29,834 nucleotides of DNA from DASQFQ01 sp035633075. GTDB lineage: Bacteria > Actinomycetota > Thermoleophilia > Solirubrobacterales > Solirubrobacteraceae. The notes under the pieces are model-generated. The model worked only from the letters and a program-made list of their open reading frames with translations. It ran no database searches and had not been told where the DNA came from. Numbering within the stretch: the first letter of the stretch is position 1; every line of letters begins with the position of its first letter. Location: NCBI GenBank assembly GCA_035633075.1, contig DASQFQ010000062.1:1-29834 (forward strand). The letters are read 5' to 3'. Below are positions 21,617 to 29,834 of the stretch, piece by piece. The position numbers and the translations under genes are program-made.

Positions 21617-22503
21617 GCCTCCCAGGGACTCAGCGTACGCAGCGCGCTGAGGATCGCGCGCGTGGCGGGGGAGCGGTTGAGCGTGTAGAAGTGGATGCCG
21701 GGAGCGCCGTTGGCCAGCAGGTCGGCGCACTGCAGCGTCGCGTAGGCGACGCCGAAGTCGGTCGTCGCCTGCGGCTCGTCCGCGCGCAGCTCGAGCTCGC
21801 GCAGCAGCCGCTCGGGGATGTCGGAGCCGCACATGCTCGTGATGCGCCGGATCTGCCCGACGTTCGTGATCGGCATGATCCCCGGGATGATCGGGACGTC
21901 GATCCCGATCTCGCGCGCCCGGGCCACGAACTCGTAGAAGCAGCGGTTGTCGAAGAAGAGCTGGGTGATCAAAAAGCGCGCCCCGGCGTCGACCTTCTCC
22001 TTGCAGTAGCGAAGGTCGGACTCGGCGTCGGTGGCGTGGATGTGTACCTCCGGGAAGCAGGCCGCCCCGATCGCGAAGTCGTAGTCGTCGCGGATCAGCT
22101 CGATCAGCTCGCGCGAGTAGCGCAGGCCGCCCTCGGTGGCGGTCCACTCCTCCTGGCCTCGCGGCGGGTCGCCGCGAAGCGCCAGGACGTTCTCCACGCC
22201 GCGGTCGCGCATGAGCTCCAGCGTGGAGCGCAGCTCTTCCACGGTGGCGCCCACGCAGGTGAAGTGCGCCATCGCCTCGAGGCCATGCTCCTCCCTCATG
22301 CGCGAGACGATGTCGATCGTCTTGAGCTTCTCCGCGGGGGTCCCGCCCGCCCCGTAGGTCACCGAGACGAAGGTGGGATCGAGCAGCGAGAGCGCCGACA
22401 GGGCGTCGGCGAGGTTGCGCTCGCCCTCCTCGGTGCGCGGGGGGAAGAACTCGAAGGAGAAGGACGGCTGTCCGTCGGAGGCGATCCGCTCGTCGATCCG
22501 CAT
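21583..22503 (-). CDS. metF: 5,10-methylenetetrahydrofolate reductase
   Basis: A 306-residue FAD TIM-barrel enzyme that reduces methylene-THF to 5-methyl-THF for methionine synthesis. The signature start PSFSFEFFPPRTEEGERNL contains the catalytic Glu. Others are FVSVTYGAGGTP, ENVLALRGDPPRG (FAD/folate loop), IGAACFPEVHIHATD, AGARFLITQLFFDNRCFYEF and PIIPGIMPITN. The length fits the short bacterial form without the regulatory domain. The ATG at 22503 has a TAACCT box (22516-22511) 7 nt upstream and no ribosome-binding site, so it is probably leaderless. Confidence 0.96.
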   Translation of the reverse strand: MRIDERIASDGQPSFSFEFFPPRTEEGERNLADALSALSLLDPTFVSVTYGAGGTPAEKLKTIDIVSRMREEHGLEAMAHFTCVGATVEELRSTLELMRDRGVENVLALRGDPPRGQEEWTATEGGLRYSRELIELIRDDYDFAIGAACFPEVHIHATDAESDLRYCKEKVDAGARFLITQLFFDNRCFYEFVARAREIGIDVPIIPGIMPITNVGQIRRITSMCGSDIPERLLRELELRADEPQATTDFGVAYATLQCADLLANGAPGIHFYTLNRSPATRAILSALRTLSPWEAQPSDASMSRA

Positions 22504-22510
22504 GCCGGAG

Positions 22511-22516
22511 AGGTTA
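22511..22516 (-). promoter_or_regulatory. -10 box of metF
   Basis: TAACCT on the minus strand, 7 nt before the metF ATG. It lies just inside the space after the preceding gene's stop (22514), overlapping its stop codon. Pattern-based. Confidence 0.4.
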
Positions 22517-23512
22517 GCCAGCGGCCGTCCAGCGCTCGGGGTCGCCGGCGACCCGTCGCGCGGCGCCGCCGGCTTCGAGATGGGTCAGGTAGCAGAGCAG
22601 CTCGGTGATCAGCCAGCCGGCCGGCTCGGGCCGCAGGCCCTCGCCGTAGACGCCCGGCGCGAGCTCGTAGGCCATGACCGGCTCGCCGGCGATCCCTGCC
22701 GCCACGGCCCTCAGCCGCTCGCGGACCAGCGCCCGGTTGGCCTCGATGTGCGCGACGACGTCGGTGAACGGCCGGCCGTGGCCGCTGAGGGCGAGCCGGG
22801 CTCCGAGCGCCTCGACCGCGTCGAGCGAGTGCAGGAACTCGCCCACGGGATCGGGGGTGTAGCCGTAGTCGAAATACAGCGACACGCGGCCGAGCAGGTG
22901 GTCGCCCGAGAGCAGCACGCGGTGCTCGGCCTGGTAGAGGCAGACGTGGGACGGGGCGTGGCCGGGCGTCTCGTGGACCGTCCACTCCCCCAGGTCGCTG
23001 CGCACGGTCACGCCGGGGACGAGGTCGCGGTCGGGCGCGAGCGGGGCGGCCACCCCGGGACGGTCGCCCCGCCGCTGCTCCGCCCACTCTCGCAGCGGCT
23101 CCTCGGGCACCCCGCTCTGGCGCGCGATCTCGACGCGGCGGGCGAGTGCCTGCCCGGGGTCCTGCAGCGACGCGGTGAGGTGCTGGTGGCGCGGGTGGAT
23201 CCACAGCTCGCAGCCCGCCCGCTCGACGATCGTCGCCGCCTGCCCGCAGTGGTCGACGTGCGCGTGGGTGCAGACGAGCAGCCGCACGTGCTCGAGCTGC
23301 AGGCCGACCTGGTCGAGCGCCCGCTCGAGCTGGGCGAGCGAGCCCGCCCGGTGCATGCCGCAGTCGACGAGCACGATGCCGTCCCCGGTCGCGAGCGCCC
23401 ACGCGTTGCAGTGAGGGACGCCCGGCCAGGGCAGCGGAAGCCGCAGGCGCCAGACGCCCGGCAGCACCCGCTCGCCCCGGCCCACCTCGCGGGGCCGGGT
23501 CGGCTTGCGCAT
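22514..23512 (-). CDS. metallo-beta-lactamase-fold hydrolase
   Basis: A 332-residue MBL-fold protein. The metal motif is VCTHAHVDHCGQ (HxHxDH); later ligands are His in HETPGHAPSHVCLY, Asp in VLLSGDHLLG and His in ALSGHGRPF. A long helical C-terminal part (DVVAHIEANRALVRERL and on) matches the glyoxalase II-like/LACTB2 group with a winged-helix-like end (WLITELLCYLTHLEAGG). Likely a thioester or phosphodiester hydrolase; substrate unknown. ATG 23512 is 8 nt from a TAGCGT box. It is divergent from a second MBL gene 24 bp away. Confidence 0.9.
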   Translation of the reverse strand: MRKPTRPREVGRGERVLPGVWRLRLPLPWPGVPHCNAWALATGDGIVLVDCGMHRAGSLAQLERALDQVGLQLEHVRLLVCTHAHVDHCGQAATIVERAGCELWIHPRHQHLTASLQDPGQALARRVEIARQSGVPEEPLREWAEQRRGDRPGVAAPLAPDRDLVPGVTVRSDLGEWTVHETPGHAPSHVCLYQAEHRVLLSGDHLLGRVSLYFDYGYTPDPVGEFLHSLDAVEALGARLALSGHGRPFTDVVAHIEANRALVRERLRAVAAGIAGEPVMAYELAPGVYGEGLRPEPAGWLITELLCYLTHLEAGGAARRVAGDPERWTAAG

Positions 23513-23520
23513 GGAAGGGG

Positions 23521-23530
23521 ACGCTAACGT
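23521..23530. promoter_or_regulatory. overlapping divergent -10 boxes between two MBL genes
   Basis: ACGCTAACGT holds TAACGT on the plus strand (23525-23530), 6 nt before the ATG at 23537, and TAGCGT on the minus strand (23526-23521), 8 nt before the ATG at 23512. The two hexamers share 2 bp. Both genes are predicted leaderless. Pattern-based. Confidence 0.5.
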
Positions 23531-23536
23531 GCGCGC

Positions 23537-24322
23537 ATGGCCACCACAGCGCAACCCACCTCCCCGCAGGCCCGCGCCTTCAACGGCCAGGCCCGCTTCC
23601 GGCGCCGCGCGATCTCCAGCGACGCCGAGCGCATCGCCGACGGGGTGTGGCTGGTCCGCGGCGGCTTCCCGCTCAAGACGATGAACGTCTACGTGATCGA
23701 GGACGGCGGCGGCGGGGTCACGCTGTTCGACGCGGGGATCAAGGCGATGACGAACGCGCTCGCCTGGGCCGGCGCGACGCGGGGCGGCATCAACCGCCTC
23801 GTGCTCGGCCACAGCCACCCAGACCATCGCGGGGCGGCGGCGGCGCTGAAGGTCCCGACCTACTGCCACCCGGCCGAGCGGATCGACGCCGAGGGCGACG
23901 GCGGCGACCGCTACTTCGACCACTCCAAGCTCGGGATTCCGGCGCGCTGGACGATGCCGCGCATGCTCGAGTGGTGGGACGGCGGCCCGGTCGAGATCGC
24001 CGGCACGCTCGATGAGGGCGACGACGTCTCGGGCTTCCGCGTGGTTCACCTGCCCGGCCACGCCCCCGGTCAGATCGGGCTCCTCCGGGAGGCCGACCGC
24101 CTCGCGCTGACGTCGGACTGCTTCTACACGCTCGACCCGGAGACGGGGCGCAAGGGCCCACCCCGCCTGCCGCACCGCGCCTTCAACCTCGACAGCGAGC
24201 AGGCGCGCACCTCGATCCGCAAGCTGGCGGCGCTCGAGCCCGCCGCCGCCTGGGCGGGGCACGCCGACCCCCTGACCGGCGACGTGCGGTCCCAGCTCGA
24301 GCGCACGGCCGACACCGCGTAG
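23537..24322 (+). CDS. metallo-beta-lactamase-fold hydrolase
   Basis: A 261-residue MBL-fold protein. The HxHxDH motif reads LGHSHPDHRGAAAAL; further ligands are His in VHLPGHAPGQIGLL, Asp in LALTSDCFYTLD and His in WAGHADPLTG. The strand before the motif is MNVYVIEDGGGGVTLFDAGI. It lacks the long helical end of the divergent MBL protein and diverges strongly from it, so the two are not recent duplicates. Probably a hydrolase of a small ester or lactone; no substrate assigned. It leads a tight operon: the next gene begins 5 bp after its stop. Confidence 0.9.
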   Translation: MATTAQPTSPQARAFNGQARFRRRAISSDAERIADGVWLVRGGFPLKTMNVYVIEDGGGGVTLFDAGIKAMTNALAWAGATRGGINRLVLGHSHPDHRGAAAALKVPTYCHPAERIDAEGDGGDRYFDHSKLGIPARWTMPRMLEWWDGGPVEIAGTLDEGDDVSGFRVVHLPGHAPGQIGLLREADRLALTSDCFYTLDPETGRKGPPRLPHRAFNLDSEQARTSIRKLAALEPAAAWAGHADPLTGDVRSQLERTADTA

Positions 24323-24327
24323 CCACG

Positions 24328-24686
24328 ATGGGCAAACGCAGCCGTCGCCGCGGTGGAGCGCCGTCGCTCGCCGCGCCCGAGAGCTCCTACCGCGATGCGG
24401 GGGGCAACGTGCTCGTGCTCCGCGGCGCGATGACGCCCGCCACCCGGCGCGAATATCGGCGCGCGCTCGAGGGCTCGCCGCTCTCGCGCGAGGACGCCTG
24501 GCAGCGCGGCGTCGAGTTCCTCTTCGAGCGCCTCGCAGTCCGCTGGGAGATCGCGGGCACCGAGCCACTCGAGCGCCAGGCCGAGCTGCTGGGCCGCTAC
24601 CGCCTGGCCTCCTCCGGCGAGCGCCGGTGGGTGCGCGACGCGCTGCGAGAGCACCTCGCCGAGCACTTCCCCGAGCTGCAGGCGCC

Positions 24687-24690
<4 letters not shown>
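24328..24690 (+). CDS. hypothetical helical protein (120 aa)
   Basis: A 120-residue protein with a very basic start (GKRSRRRGG), a short strand pair (YRDAGGNVLVLRGAMTPATR) and a mainly helical rest (EDAWQRGVEFLFERLAVRWE, ERRWVRDALREHLAEHFPEL). No family is recognised. It is held in an operon: 5 bp after the MBL gene, and its TGA overlaps the GTG of the next gene (GTGA). The basic N-terminus could bind nucleic acid, but there is no known motif. Confidence 0.75.
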
Positions 24691-25437
<747 letters not shown>

Positions 25438-25448
<11 letters not shown>

Positions 25449-26523
25449 CCCCGCCGCCTTCGCCGCCCTGCTGTGCGGCTACTGCCTCGACGTCCGGCCC
25501 GGGCAGCAGGTCGTCGTGCGCTCGACGACGCTGGCCGAGCCGCTACTGCTCGCGGTCCAGCGGGAGGTGCTCGAGCGGGAGGGCTGGCCGCTGCTGCGCA
25601 CGGAGCTGCCGGAGCAGGCGGAGGGCTTCTGGGCGGCGGCGCGCGACTTGCACCTCGACGGCTTCGCGGCTTCCGAGCTCGCCGAGGCCGAGGGCTCCGA
25701 CTGCTCGCTCGCGATCCAGGCTCCCGGCAACGCAAATGCACTCGCCGGGATCGACCCCGGGCGCCTGGCCCGTGCCGCCCGCGCACGCCTGCCCATCCGC
25801 GAGGCGGGCCTCAGGCGGCGCTGGTGCGGGACACTGTGGCCGACCCCGGCGGCCGCGCAGCAGGCGGGGATGGGCACCGCGGACTTCGCGGACTTCGTGC
25901 GCCGCGCACTGTTCCTCGACCACGACGACCCCGCGGCGGCCTGGGCCGAGCTGGGCGAGCGCCAGCAGGCCCTGATCGAGCGCCTGTCGGGCGCTCGCGA
26001 GCTGCGCATCGAGGCGGAGGGGACCGACCTCAGCCTGCGCGTCGAGGGCCGCACCTGGGTCAACTCCGACGGCCGGCGCAACATGCCCTCCGGCGAGGTG
26101 TTCACCGGCCCGCACGAGGGCTCGGCCGAGGGCCGCGTGCGCTTCGCGTTCCCCTCGAGCCCGCGCGGCGTGGAGGTGGCCGGGGTCGAGCTCGAGTTCC
26201 GCGAGGGCCGCGTGGTCGACGCCCGTGCAGCCCGCGGCGCCGCCTACCTGCGCGAGACGCTGGCCACCGATGCCGGCGCCTCACGCCTGGGCGAGATCGG
26301 CATCGGGACCAACTTCGGCATCGACCGCCCGACCGGGGCGATCCTCTTCGACGAGAAGATCGGCGGAACGGTGCACCTCGCGCTCGGGCGGTCCTATCCC
26401 GAGACGGGCGGGGTCAACGAGTCCGCGGTCCACTGGGACCTGATCTGCGACCTGCGGGACGGCGGCAGGCTCAGTGCAGACGGCGCGACGATCCTGCAAG
26501 ACGGGGAGCTCCCGCTCGGGTAG
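25438..26523 (+). CDS. M29-family aminopeptidase
   Basis: A 361-residue thermophilic-type metallo-aminopeptidase (AmpS/AmpT, PepS family). The N-terminal half has CLDVRPGQQVVVRSTTLAEP and LLLAVQREVLEREG. The catalytic half contains EGTDLSLRVEGRTWVNSDGR, NMPSGEVFTGPHEGSAEG (metal Glu), LGEIGIGTNFGI (Glu), FDEKIGGTVHLALG (Glu, His) and ESAVHWDLICDL (His, Asp). These give the full two-metal site. It releases N-terminal amino acids. The start at 25438 overlaps the cyclase gene. Its TAG stop is also the start of the next -10-like box. Confidence 0.92.
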
Positions 26524-26526
26524 GCT
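26521..26526 (+). promoter_or_regulatory. -10 box overlapping the aminopeptidase stop codon
   Basis: TAGGCT begins with the TAG stop at 26521-26523. It would start transcription about 26533-26538, giving the Delta-60 gene a short leader with the GGAGG ribosome-binding site at 26540-26544. Confidence 0.35.
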
Positions 26527-26548
26527 GCGGACTCGACATGGAGGTCGG

Positions 26549-28210
26549 GTGCGTCACATTGCGCTTGCGCTGGCTGCTCTGAGTGTCGCGGCGCCACCCG
26601 CGGCGGCCGCGCCCGGGGACCTCGACCCGTCGTTCTCATCCGACGGCAGAGTCACCACGCTGAGCGCGAGCGAGACCTTCGTGGCGCGGGCGCTGGCCGT
26701 GCAGGGTGACGGGCGCATCGTCGTCGCGGGCTACTCCTGCGACACGGGCACCTGCGGGCCCACCGGCGACTCGTCGTTCCGGCTCACGCGCTACACGCCC
26801 GACGGCGGCCTGGACACCGACTTCGGGGCGGGCGGCACGGTCACCACCACGGTGGGCGCGGGGCGCTCCCAGGCCTTCGACGTCGTCCTCGAGCCCGACG
26901 GTAGCCTCGTCGCCGCCGGCGTGGCGAGCGCCGACGGCGCCGACCCGGGCAGCTTCGCGCTCGTGCGCTATCGCTCCACCGGCGCCCTGGACGAGACCTT
27001 CGGGTCGGGCGGGAAGGTGGTGACGCCGATCGGCGCCGGCTTCGACGCGATCTCCGACCTGGTCGTGCAGCCCGGGGGCGGCCTGATCGCCGTGGGTCAG
27101 GCGGAGCAGTCCGGCGGCGGCGCACGCTTCGCCCTCGCCCGCTACGGCCCGAGCGGCGCCCTCGACCCAGGCTTCGGCAGCGGGGGCTCGGTGCTGGCGG
27201 GCAATGGCCCCTATGCCTTCGGCGCGGCGGGCGCCGTGCTGCCCGACGGCGGCATCGTCGCCGTGGGCGCGTCGGGGGCCTCCTCCGGCGTCGAGGACCA
27301 CCGCTTCACCGCCGTGCGAACAGGCACGCAGGGCGCCGCGGAGCCGGCGTCGACGGTGTCGATCGGCAGCTCCTACTCCTTCGCCAACGCGGCCTCCGCG
27401 CTGGCCGACGGGCGCGTGCTCGCGGCCGGCGTGGCGACCGATGCCGCCGGGCGGCCCGGCATGGCGCTCGTCCGGCTGAGCGCGGCGGGCGGGCTGGACC
27501 CCGGCTGGGACGGCGACGGCGTGGCGCTCGCCCGGCTGGGGGAGAGCGCCGTGGCGGCCGACCTCGTCCTCACACCCGACGCGCGCGCGGTGGCGGCCGG
27601 GCACGTCCAGGACGTGGATCGGCTGTCGTTTCTCGTCGCTCGCTTCGCGCCCGACGGCAGCCTCGATCGCGGCTTCGGCGCGGGGGGCTTCGCGGTGACG
27701 TCGTTCGCAGGCGCGACCGTGGCGCGGGCGACGGCGATCGCCCGCCAGCCCGACGGCCGCCTGCTGGCCGGGGGGCTCGTGTGCGCCGGCGGCAGCGGCG
27801 CGCAGTGCAGCGGCGCGACCGCGCGGCTCGCGCTCGCCCGCTACCTCGGCGACCCGGCGCCCGCCCCGCCCGCGCCCGCCCCGCCGGCTCCGGCCGCGGC
27901 GCCGCCGTTCGTCGGGCTGCCCACTGTCTTGCGGGCGCGGCACGGGCGCGTGCTCGTTCGCGTGCGCTGCCTGCAGAGCAGGCGCTGCCGCGGCATCCTC
28001 TCGCTGCGGCGCCTGCGCAGCCGCGGCCGCACGGTCCTGCTCGCCTCGCGCCGGGTGTCGATCCGCGCGCGCGGCAGCAAGACGGTCAGCCTCAGGCTGC
28101 GGCGCGGGCTCGGCCGCGCCAGGCGGATCCGGACGCGCCTCTCCTTCCGCGGCCGCGACGCCTCGGGACGTCTGCGCATGGTGACCCGGAACGCGCAGCT
28201 GCGGCAGTAA
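26549..28210 (+). CDS. secreted Delta-60 repeat protein, predicted seven-bladed beta-propeller
   Basis: A 553-residue exported protein. Residues 1-21 are a signal peptide (HIALALAALSVAAPPAAAA). Seven repeats follow, starting near residues 23, 87, 146, 204, 262, 315 and 371, each with the Delta-60 pattern: L-D-x-x-F-G-x-x-G-x-V at the start, then (Q/E)-P-D-G-(R/S)-(I/L)-(V/L)-(V/A)-A-G, and closing F-x-(L/V)-x-R-Y-x-x-x-G. The fifth repeat is degenerate at its start (GAAEPASTV). A Pro-Ala linker (435-452) leads to a strongly Arg-rich beta domain (455-553). GTG 26549 has GGAGG four bases upstream. No catalytic residues; a binding or surface role is likely. Confidence 0.88.
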   Translation: MRHIALALAALSVAAPPAAAAPGDLDPSFSSDGRVTTLSASETFVARALAVQGDGRIVVAGYSCDTGTCGPTGDSSFRLTRYTPDGGLDTDFGAGGTVTTTVGAGRSQAFDVVLEPDGSLVAAGVASADGADPGSFALVRYRSTGALDETFGSGGKVVTPIGAGFDAISDLVVQPGGGLIAVGQAEQSGGGARFALARYGPSGALDPGFGSGGSVLAGNGPYAFGAAGAVLPDGGIVAVGASGASSGVEDHRFTAVRTGTQGAAEPASTVSIGSSYSFANAASALADGRVLAAGVATDAAGRPGMALVRLSAAGGLDPGWDGDGVALARLGESAVAADLVLTPDARAVAAGHVQDVDRLSFLVARFAPDGSLDRGFGAGGFAVTSFAGATVARATAIARQPDGRLLAGGLVCAGGSGAQCSGATARLALARYLGDPAPAPPAPAPPAPAAAPPFVGLPTVLRARHGRVLVRVRCLQSRRCRGILSLRRLRSRGRTVLLASRRVSIRARGSKTVSLRLRRGLGRARRIRTRLSFRGRDASGRLRMVTRNAQLRQ

Positions 28211-28216
28211 GTCCTG

Positions 28217-28222
28217 TAGCCT
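28217..28222 (+). promoter_or_regulatory. -10 box upstream of the small gene/pyk unit
   Basis: TAGCCT lies just after the Delta-60 stop (28208-28210) and upstream of an AGAAGG ribosome-binding site (28226-28231) set 8 nt before the ATG at 28240. Confidence 0.35.
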
Positions 28223-28239
28223 GATAGAAGGCGGTAGCG

Positions 28240-28485
28240 ATGTCGCGCGCCTCTGCCCTGAAGATCCCGCACGCCGTCGCACTGCGGCCAGCGGCGCGGC
28301 TCGTCGCGTCGCTGCCGTCGCCGGGCGCGGCCCAGGCGGCGGCCTTGACCTGCGGGACGGCTGCGCTGCGCGGCAGCTTCGGCCAGGCCGCGGCCTTCCG
28401 CTTCCGCACGCGCGTGCGCCACGCGGCGGCCGACCCCACGCTGTCCCGCACCTTCACGCTGCCGCAGCGCGTGGACATCGGCTGA
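28240..28485 (+). CDS. small hypothetical protein upstream of pyruvate kinase
   Basis: An 81-residue basic protein starting MSRASALKIPHAVALRPAAR, with an Ala-rich middle (GAAQAAALTCGTAALRG) and ending FRTRVRHAAADPTLSRTFTL and PQRVDIG. About 94% of third positions are G or C, and AGAAGG at ideal spacing precedes the ATG, so it is probably translated. It ends 2 bp before the pyruvate kinase ATG, which has no ribosome-binding site of its own, so reading through this gene may deliver ribosomes to pyk. No family recognised; it could be a leader gene. Confidence 0.5.
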   Translation: MSRASALKIPHAVALRPAARLVASLPSPGAAQAAALTCGTAALRGSFGQAAAFRFRTRVRHAAADPTLSRTFTLPQRVDIG

Positions 28486-28487
28486 AG

Positions 28488-29834
28488 ATGCGCCGCACCA
28501 AGATCGTCGCCACCATCGGGCCGGCTTCGCGCGATCCCGAGGTGCTCGTCCGGATGGTGGAGGCGGGCATGGACGTCGCGCGCCTGAACTTCTCGCACGG
28601 CACGGCCGAAGAGCACGCCGAGACCGCGCGCAGGGTGCGCGAGGCGGCCGGGCGCGCCGGGCGCCAGGTGGCGATCCTGCAGGACCTCCCCGGCCCCAAG
28701 CTGCGCATCGGCGGACTCGCGGGCGACATCGTCGAGCTCACGCCGGGGGAGCCGTTGACCTTCGTGTGCGGCGACGGCGACGGCGACGGCACCGGAAACG
28801 CCCGCCGGATGTTCATCGCGTGGCCGGGGCTCGCGGGCGCCGTGCACACCGACGAGATCATGTACCTCGCCGACGGGTCGGTGCGGCTGCGCGTGAGCGC
28901 CACGCGTCCGGAGGCCGGCGAGATCGACGCCGTCGTGGAGATCGGCGGCGCGGTCGCCTCGCGCCAGGGCCTCAACATCCCGGGGGAGGCCACCACGCTG
29001 CCCGCCGTCCCCGAGGAGGACCTCGAGCACCTGCGCACGGGCGAGCGCATCGGCGTCGACCTCGTGGCCCTGTCCTTCGTGCGGCGCGCCGATGACGTGC
29101 ACTTCGTTCGCCAGCACACGAGGCTGCCGTTGATCGCCAAGATCGAGAAGCCGCAGGCGGTCCAGCGCGCGGAGGAGATCGTGCGCGCGGCCGACTGCGT
29201 GATGGTCGCGCGCGGCGACCTGGGCATCGAGATGCGCATCGAGGAGGTGCCGATCGTCCAGAAGCAGGTGATCGCGCTGGCGGGCGCGCTCGCGCGCCCG
29301 TCCATCACCGCCACGCAGATGCTCGACTCGATGGTGGCCTCGTCGCGCCCGACGCGCGCCGAGGTAGCCGACGTCGCCAACGCGATCCTCGACGGCACCG
29401 ACGCGGTGATGCTCTCCCAGGAGAGCGCCGTCGGCCACTATCCCGTCGAGACGATCGCGATGATGGCCGCCATCGCGGAGCACACCGAGGGCGCCGCTCC
29501 CTACCGCGAGTGGAACGAGCGGCGCGTGCGGCGCGACCGCCGCGATCCCGCCTACACGATCGCCTACACCGCGTGCCGCGCCGCGTACGAGCTCGGGCTC
29601 GCAGCGCTGGTGTGCCCGACGCTCTCCGGACGCTCCGCGCGCCTGCTCTCGGCCCACCGGCCCACCGTCCCCATCTACGCGCTCTCCCCCGGCAAGGAGA
29701 CGGTCCGCCGCTGCGGGCTGATGTGGGGGGTCGAGGCGGCGTCCATGCGCCGCTACGAGGTCACCGAGGACCTCATCCACGCCTCGGCCAGGCGCGTGGT
29801 CGAGCTGGGCTGGGTCAAGCCCGGCGAGCGCGTC
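28488..29834 (+). CDS. pyk: pyruvate kinase (3' end beyond the window)
   Basis: The first 449 residues of pyruvate kinase, which makes pyruvate and ATP from PEP and ADP. It starts MRRTKIVATIGPASRDPEVL. The catalytic parts are ARLNFSHG (Arg, Asn, Ser), LQDLPGPKLRIG, IAKIEKPQAVQRAEE (Lys), VARGDLGIEM (Mg-binding Asp/Glu) and SITATQMLDSM (Thr). A short B domain occupies about 75-150. The C-terminal domain is present from PAYTIAYTACRAAYELGLAA to the edge. Where K+-dependent enzymes have Glu (KGPEIR), this one has Lys (GPKLR, K71), the residue of K+-independent forms. ATG 28488 follows the upstream stop by 2 bp. Confidence 0.95.
   Translation, partial: MRRTKIVATIGPASRDPEVLVRMVEAGMDVARLNFSHGTAEEHAETARRVREAAGRAGRQVAILQDLPGPKLRIGGLAGDIVELTPGEPLTFVCGDGDGDGTGNARRMFIAWPGLAGAVHTDEIMYLADGSVRLRVSATRPEAGEIDAVVEIGGAVASRQGLNIPGEATTLPAVPEEDLEHLRTGERIGVDLVALSFVRRADDVHFVRQHTRLPLIAKIEKPQAVQRAEEIVRAADCVMVARGDLGIEMRIEEVPIVQKQVIALAGALARPSITATQMLDSMVASSRPTRAEVADVANAILDGTDAVMLSQESAVGHYPVETIAMMAAIAEHTEGAAPYREWNERRVRRDRRDPAYTIAYTACRAAYELGLAALVCPTLSGRSARLLSAHRPTVPIYALSPGKETVRRCGLMWGVEAASMRRYEVTEDLIHASARRVVELGWVKPGERV

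Noticed and set aside
22514..24322. Beta-lactamase resistance genes
   Set aside because: The fold is shared, but there is no signal peptide or class B lactamase-specific zinc ligand set; both look like general cytosolic MBL-fold hydrolases.
27860..27900. Short GC-rich tandem repeat (CCCGCCCCG-like units)
   Set aside because: It encodes the Pro-Ala linker of the Delta-60 protein; such low-complexity DNA is expected for a linker and is not a separate element.
28092..29780. 562-codon minus-strand open frame opposite pyruvate kinase
   Set aside because: Pyruvate kinase on the plus strand is unmistakable over its whole length; the antisense frame is His/Asp/Arg-rich shadow sequence.

Overview
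The window reads as a piece of chromosome from a very high-GC actinobacterium. Real reading frames show G or C at nearly every third position, GTG starts are common, and several gene families (two-domain DeaD/CshA-type helicase, mycobacterial-type Dcd, Delta-60 repeat secreted proteins, the APH/HAD pair) fit class Thermoleophilia (Solirubrobacterales-like). That placement is inference from gene content; there is no rRNA here. I see no tRNA, CRISPR array, insertion sequence, prophage or plasmid function. About 38 genes are called and coding density is about 95%, with many overlaps of 4 to 34 bp.

Layout. 1-460: start of a membrane protein running off the left edge, a scrap of a short-chain dehydrogenase, an unassigned coding-like scrap, and a small hydrophobic protein; this is the only visibly broken stretch. 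578-5213: Crp-type regulator, two divergent cupins, Bcp peroxiredoxin, Fpg/MutM glycosylase divergent from an M20 peptidase, and SixA phosphatase. 5321-7126: secreted glycoside hydrolase with an in-frame stop followed by 97 further open codons, and a perfect 12-bp inverted repeat upstream. 7186-8864: APH-fold kinase plus HAD phosphatase, translationally coupled. 8851-13158 (minus): helicase, cyclophilin, aldehyde dehydrogenase and EamA transporter in a tight operon. 13190-14452: CDGSH iron-sulfur protein facing a haem-oxygenase-like di-iron protein. 14508-18806: PfkB sugar kinase, small membrane proteins, dCTP deaminase, citrate synthase, GNAT. 18872-22503: degenerate REC-GAF-GGDEF protein, small proteins, YgjP-like metallopeptidase, MetF. 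22514-26523: two divergent metallo-beta-lactamase-fold hydrolases, then a four-gene operon ending in a cyclase-family hydrolase and an M29 aminopeptidase. 26549-29834: secreted seven-repeat Delta-60 protein, a small gene, and pyruvate kinase running off the right edge.

Most genes are housekeeping: central carbon (citrate synthase, pyruvate kinase, sugar kinase), one-carbon metabolism (MetF), nucleotide metabolism (Dcd), DNA and oxidative-damage repair (Fpg, Bcp), RNA and protein folding (helicase, cyclophilin). The points that deserve a second look are the promoter architecture (TAnnnT boxes 6-9 nt before start codons, in two places one short palindrome serving two divergent genes), the CDGSH/di-iron pair, the inhibitory-site-only GGDEF protein, the interrupted glycoside hydrolase, and the kinase-phosphatase pair that matches two of the three domains of human ACAD10.
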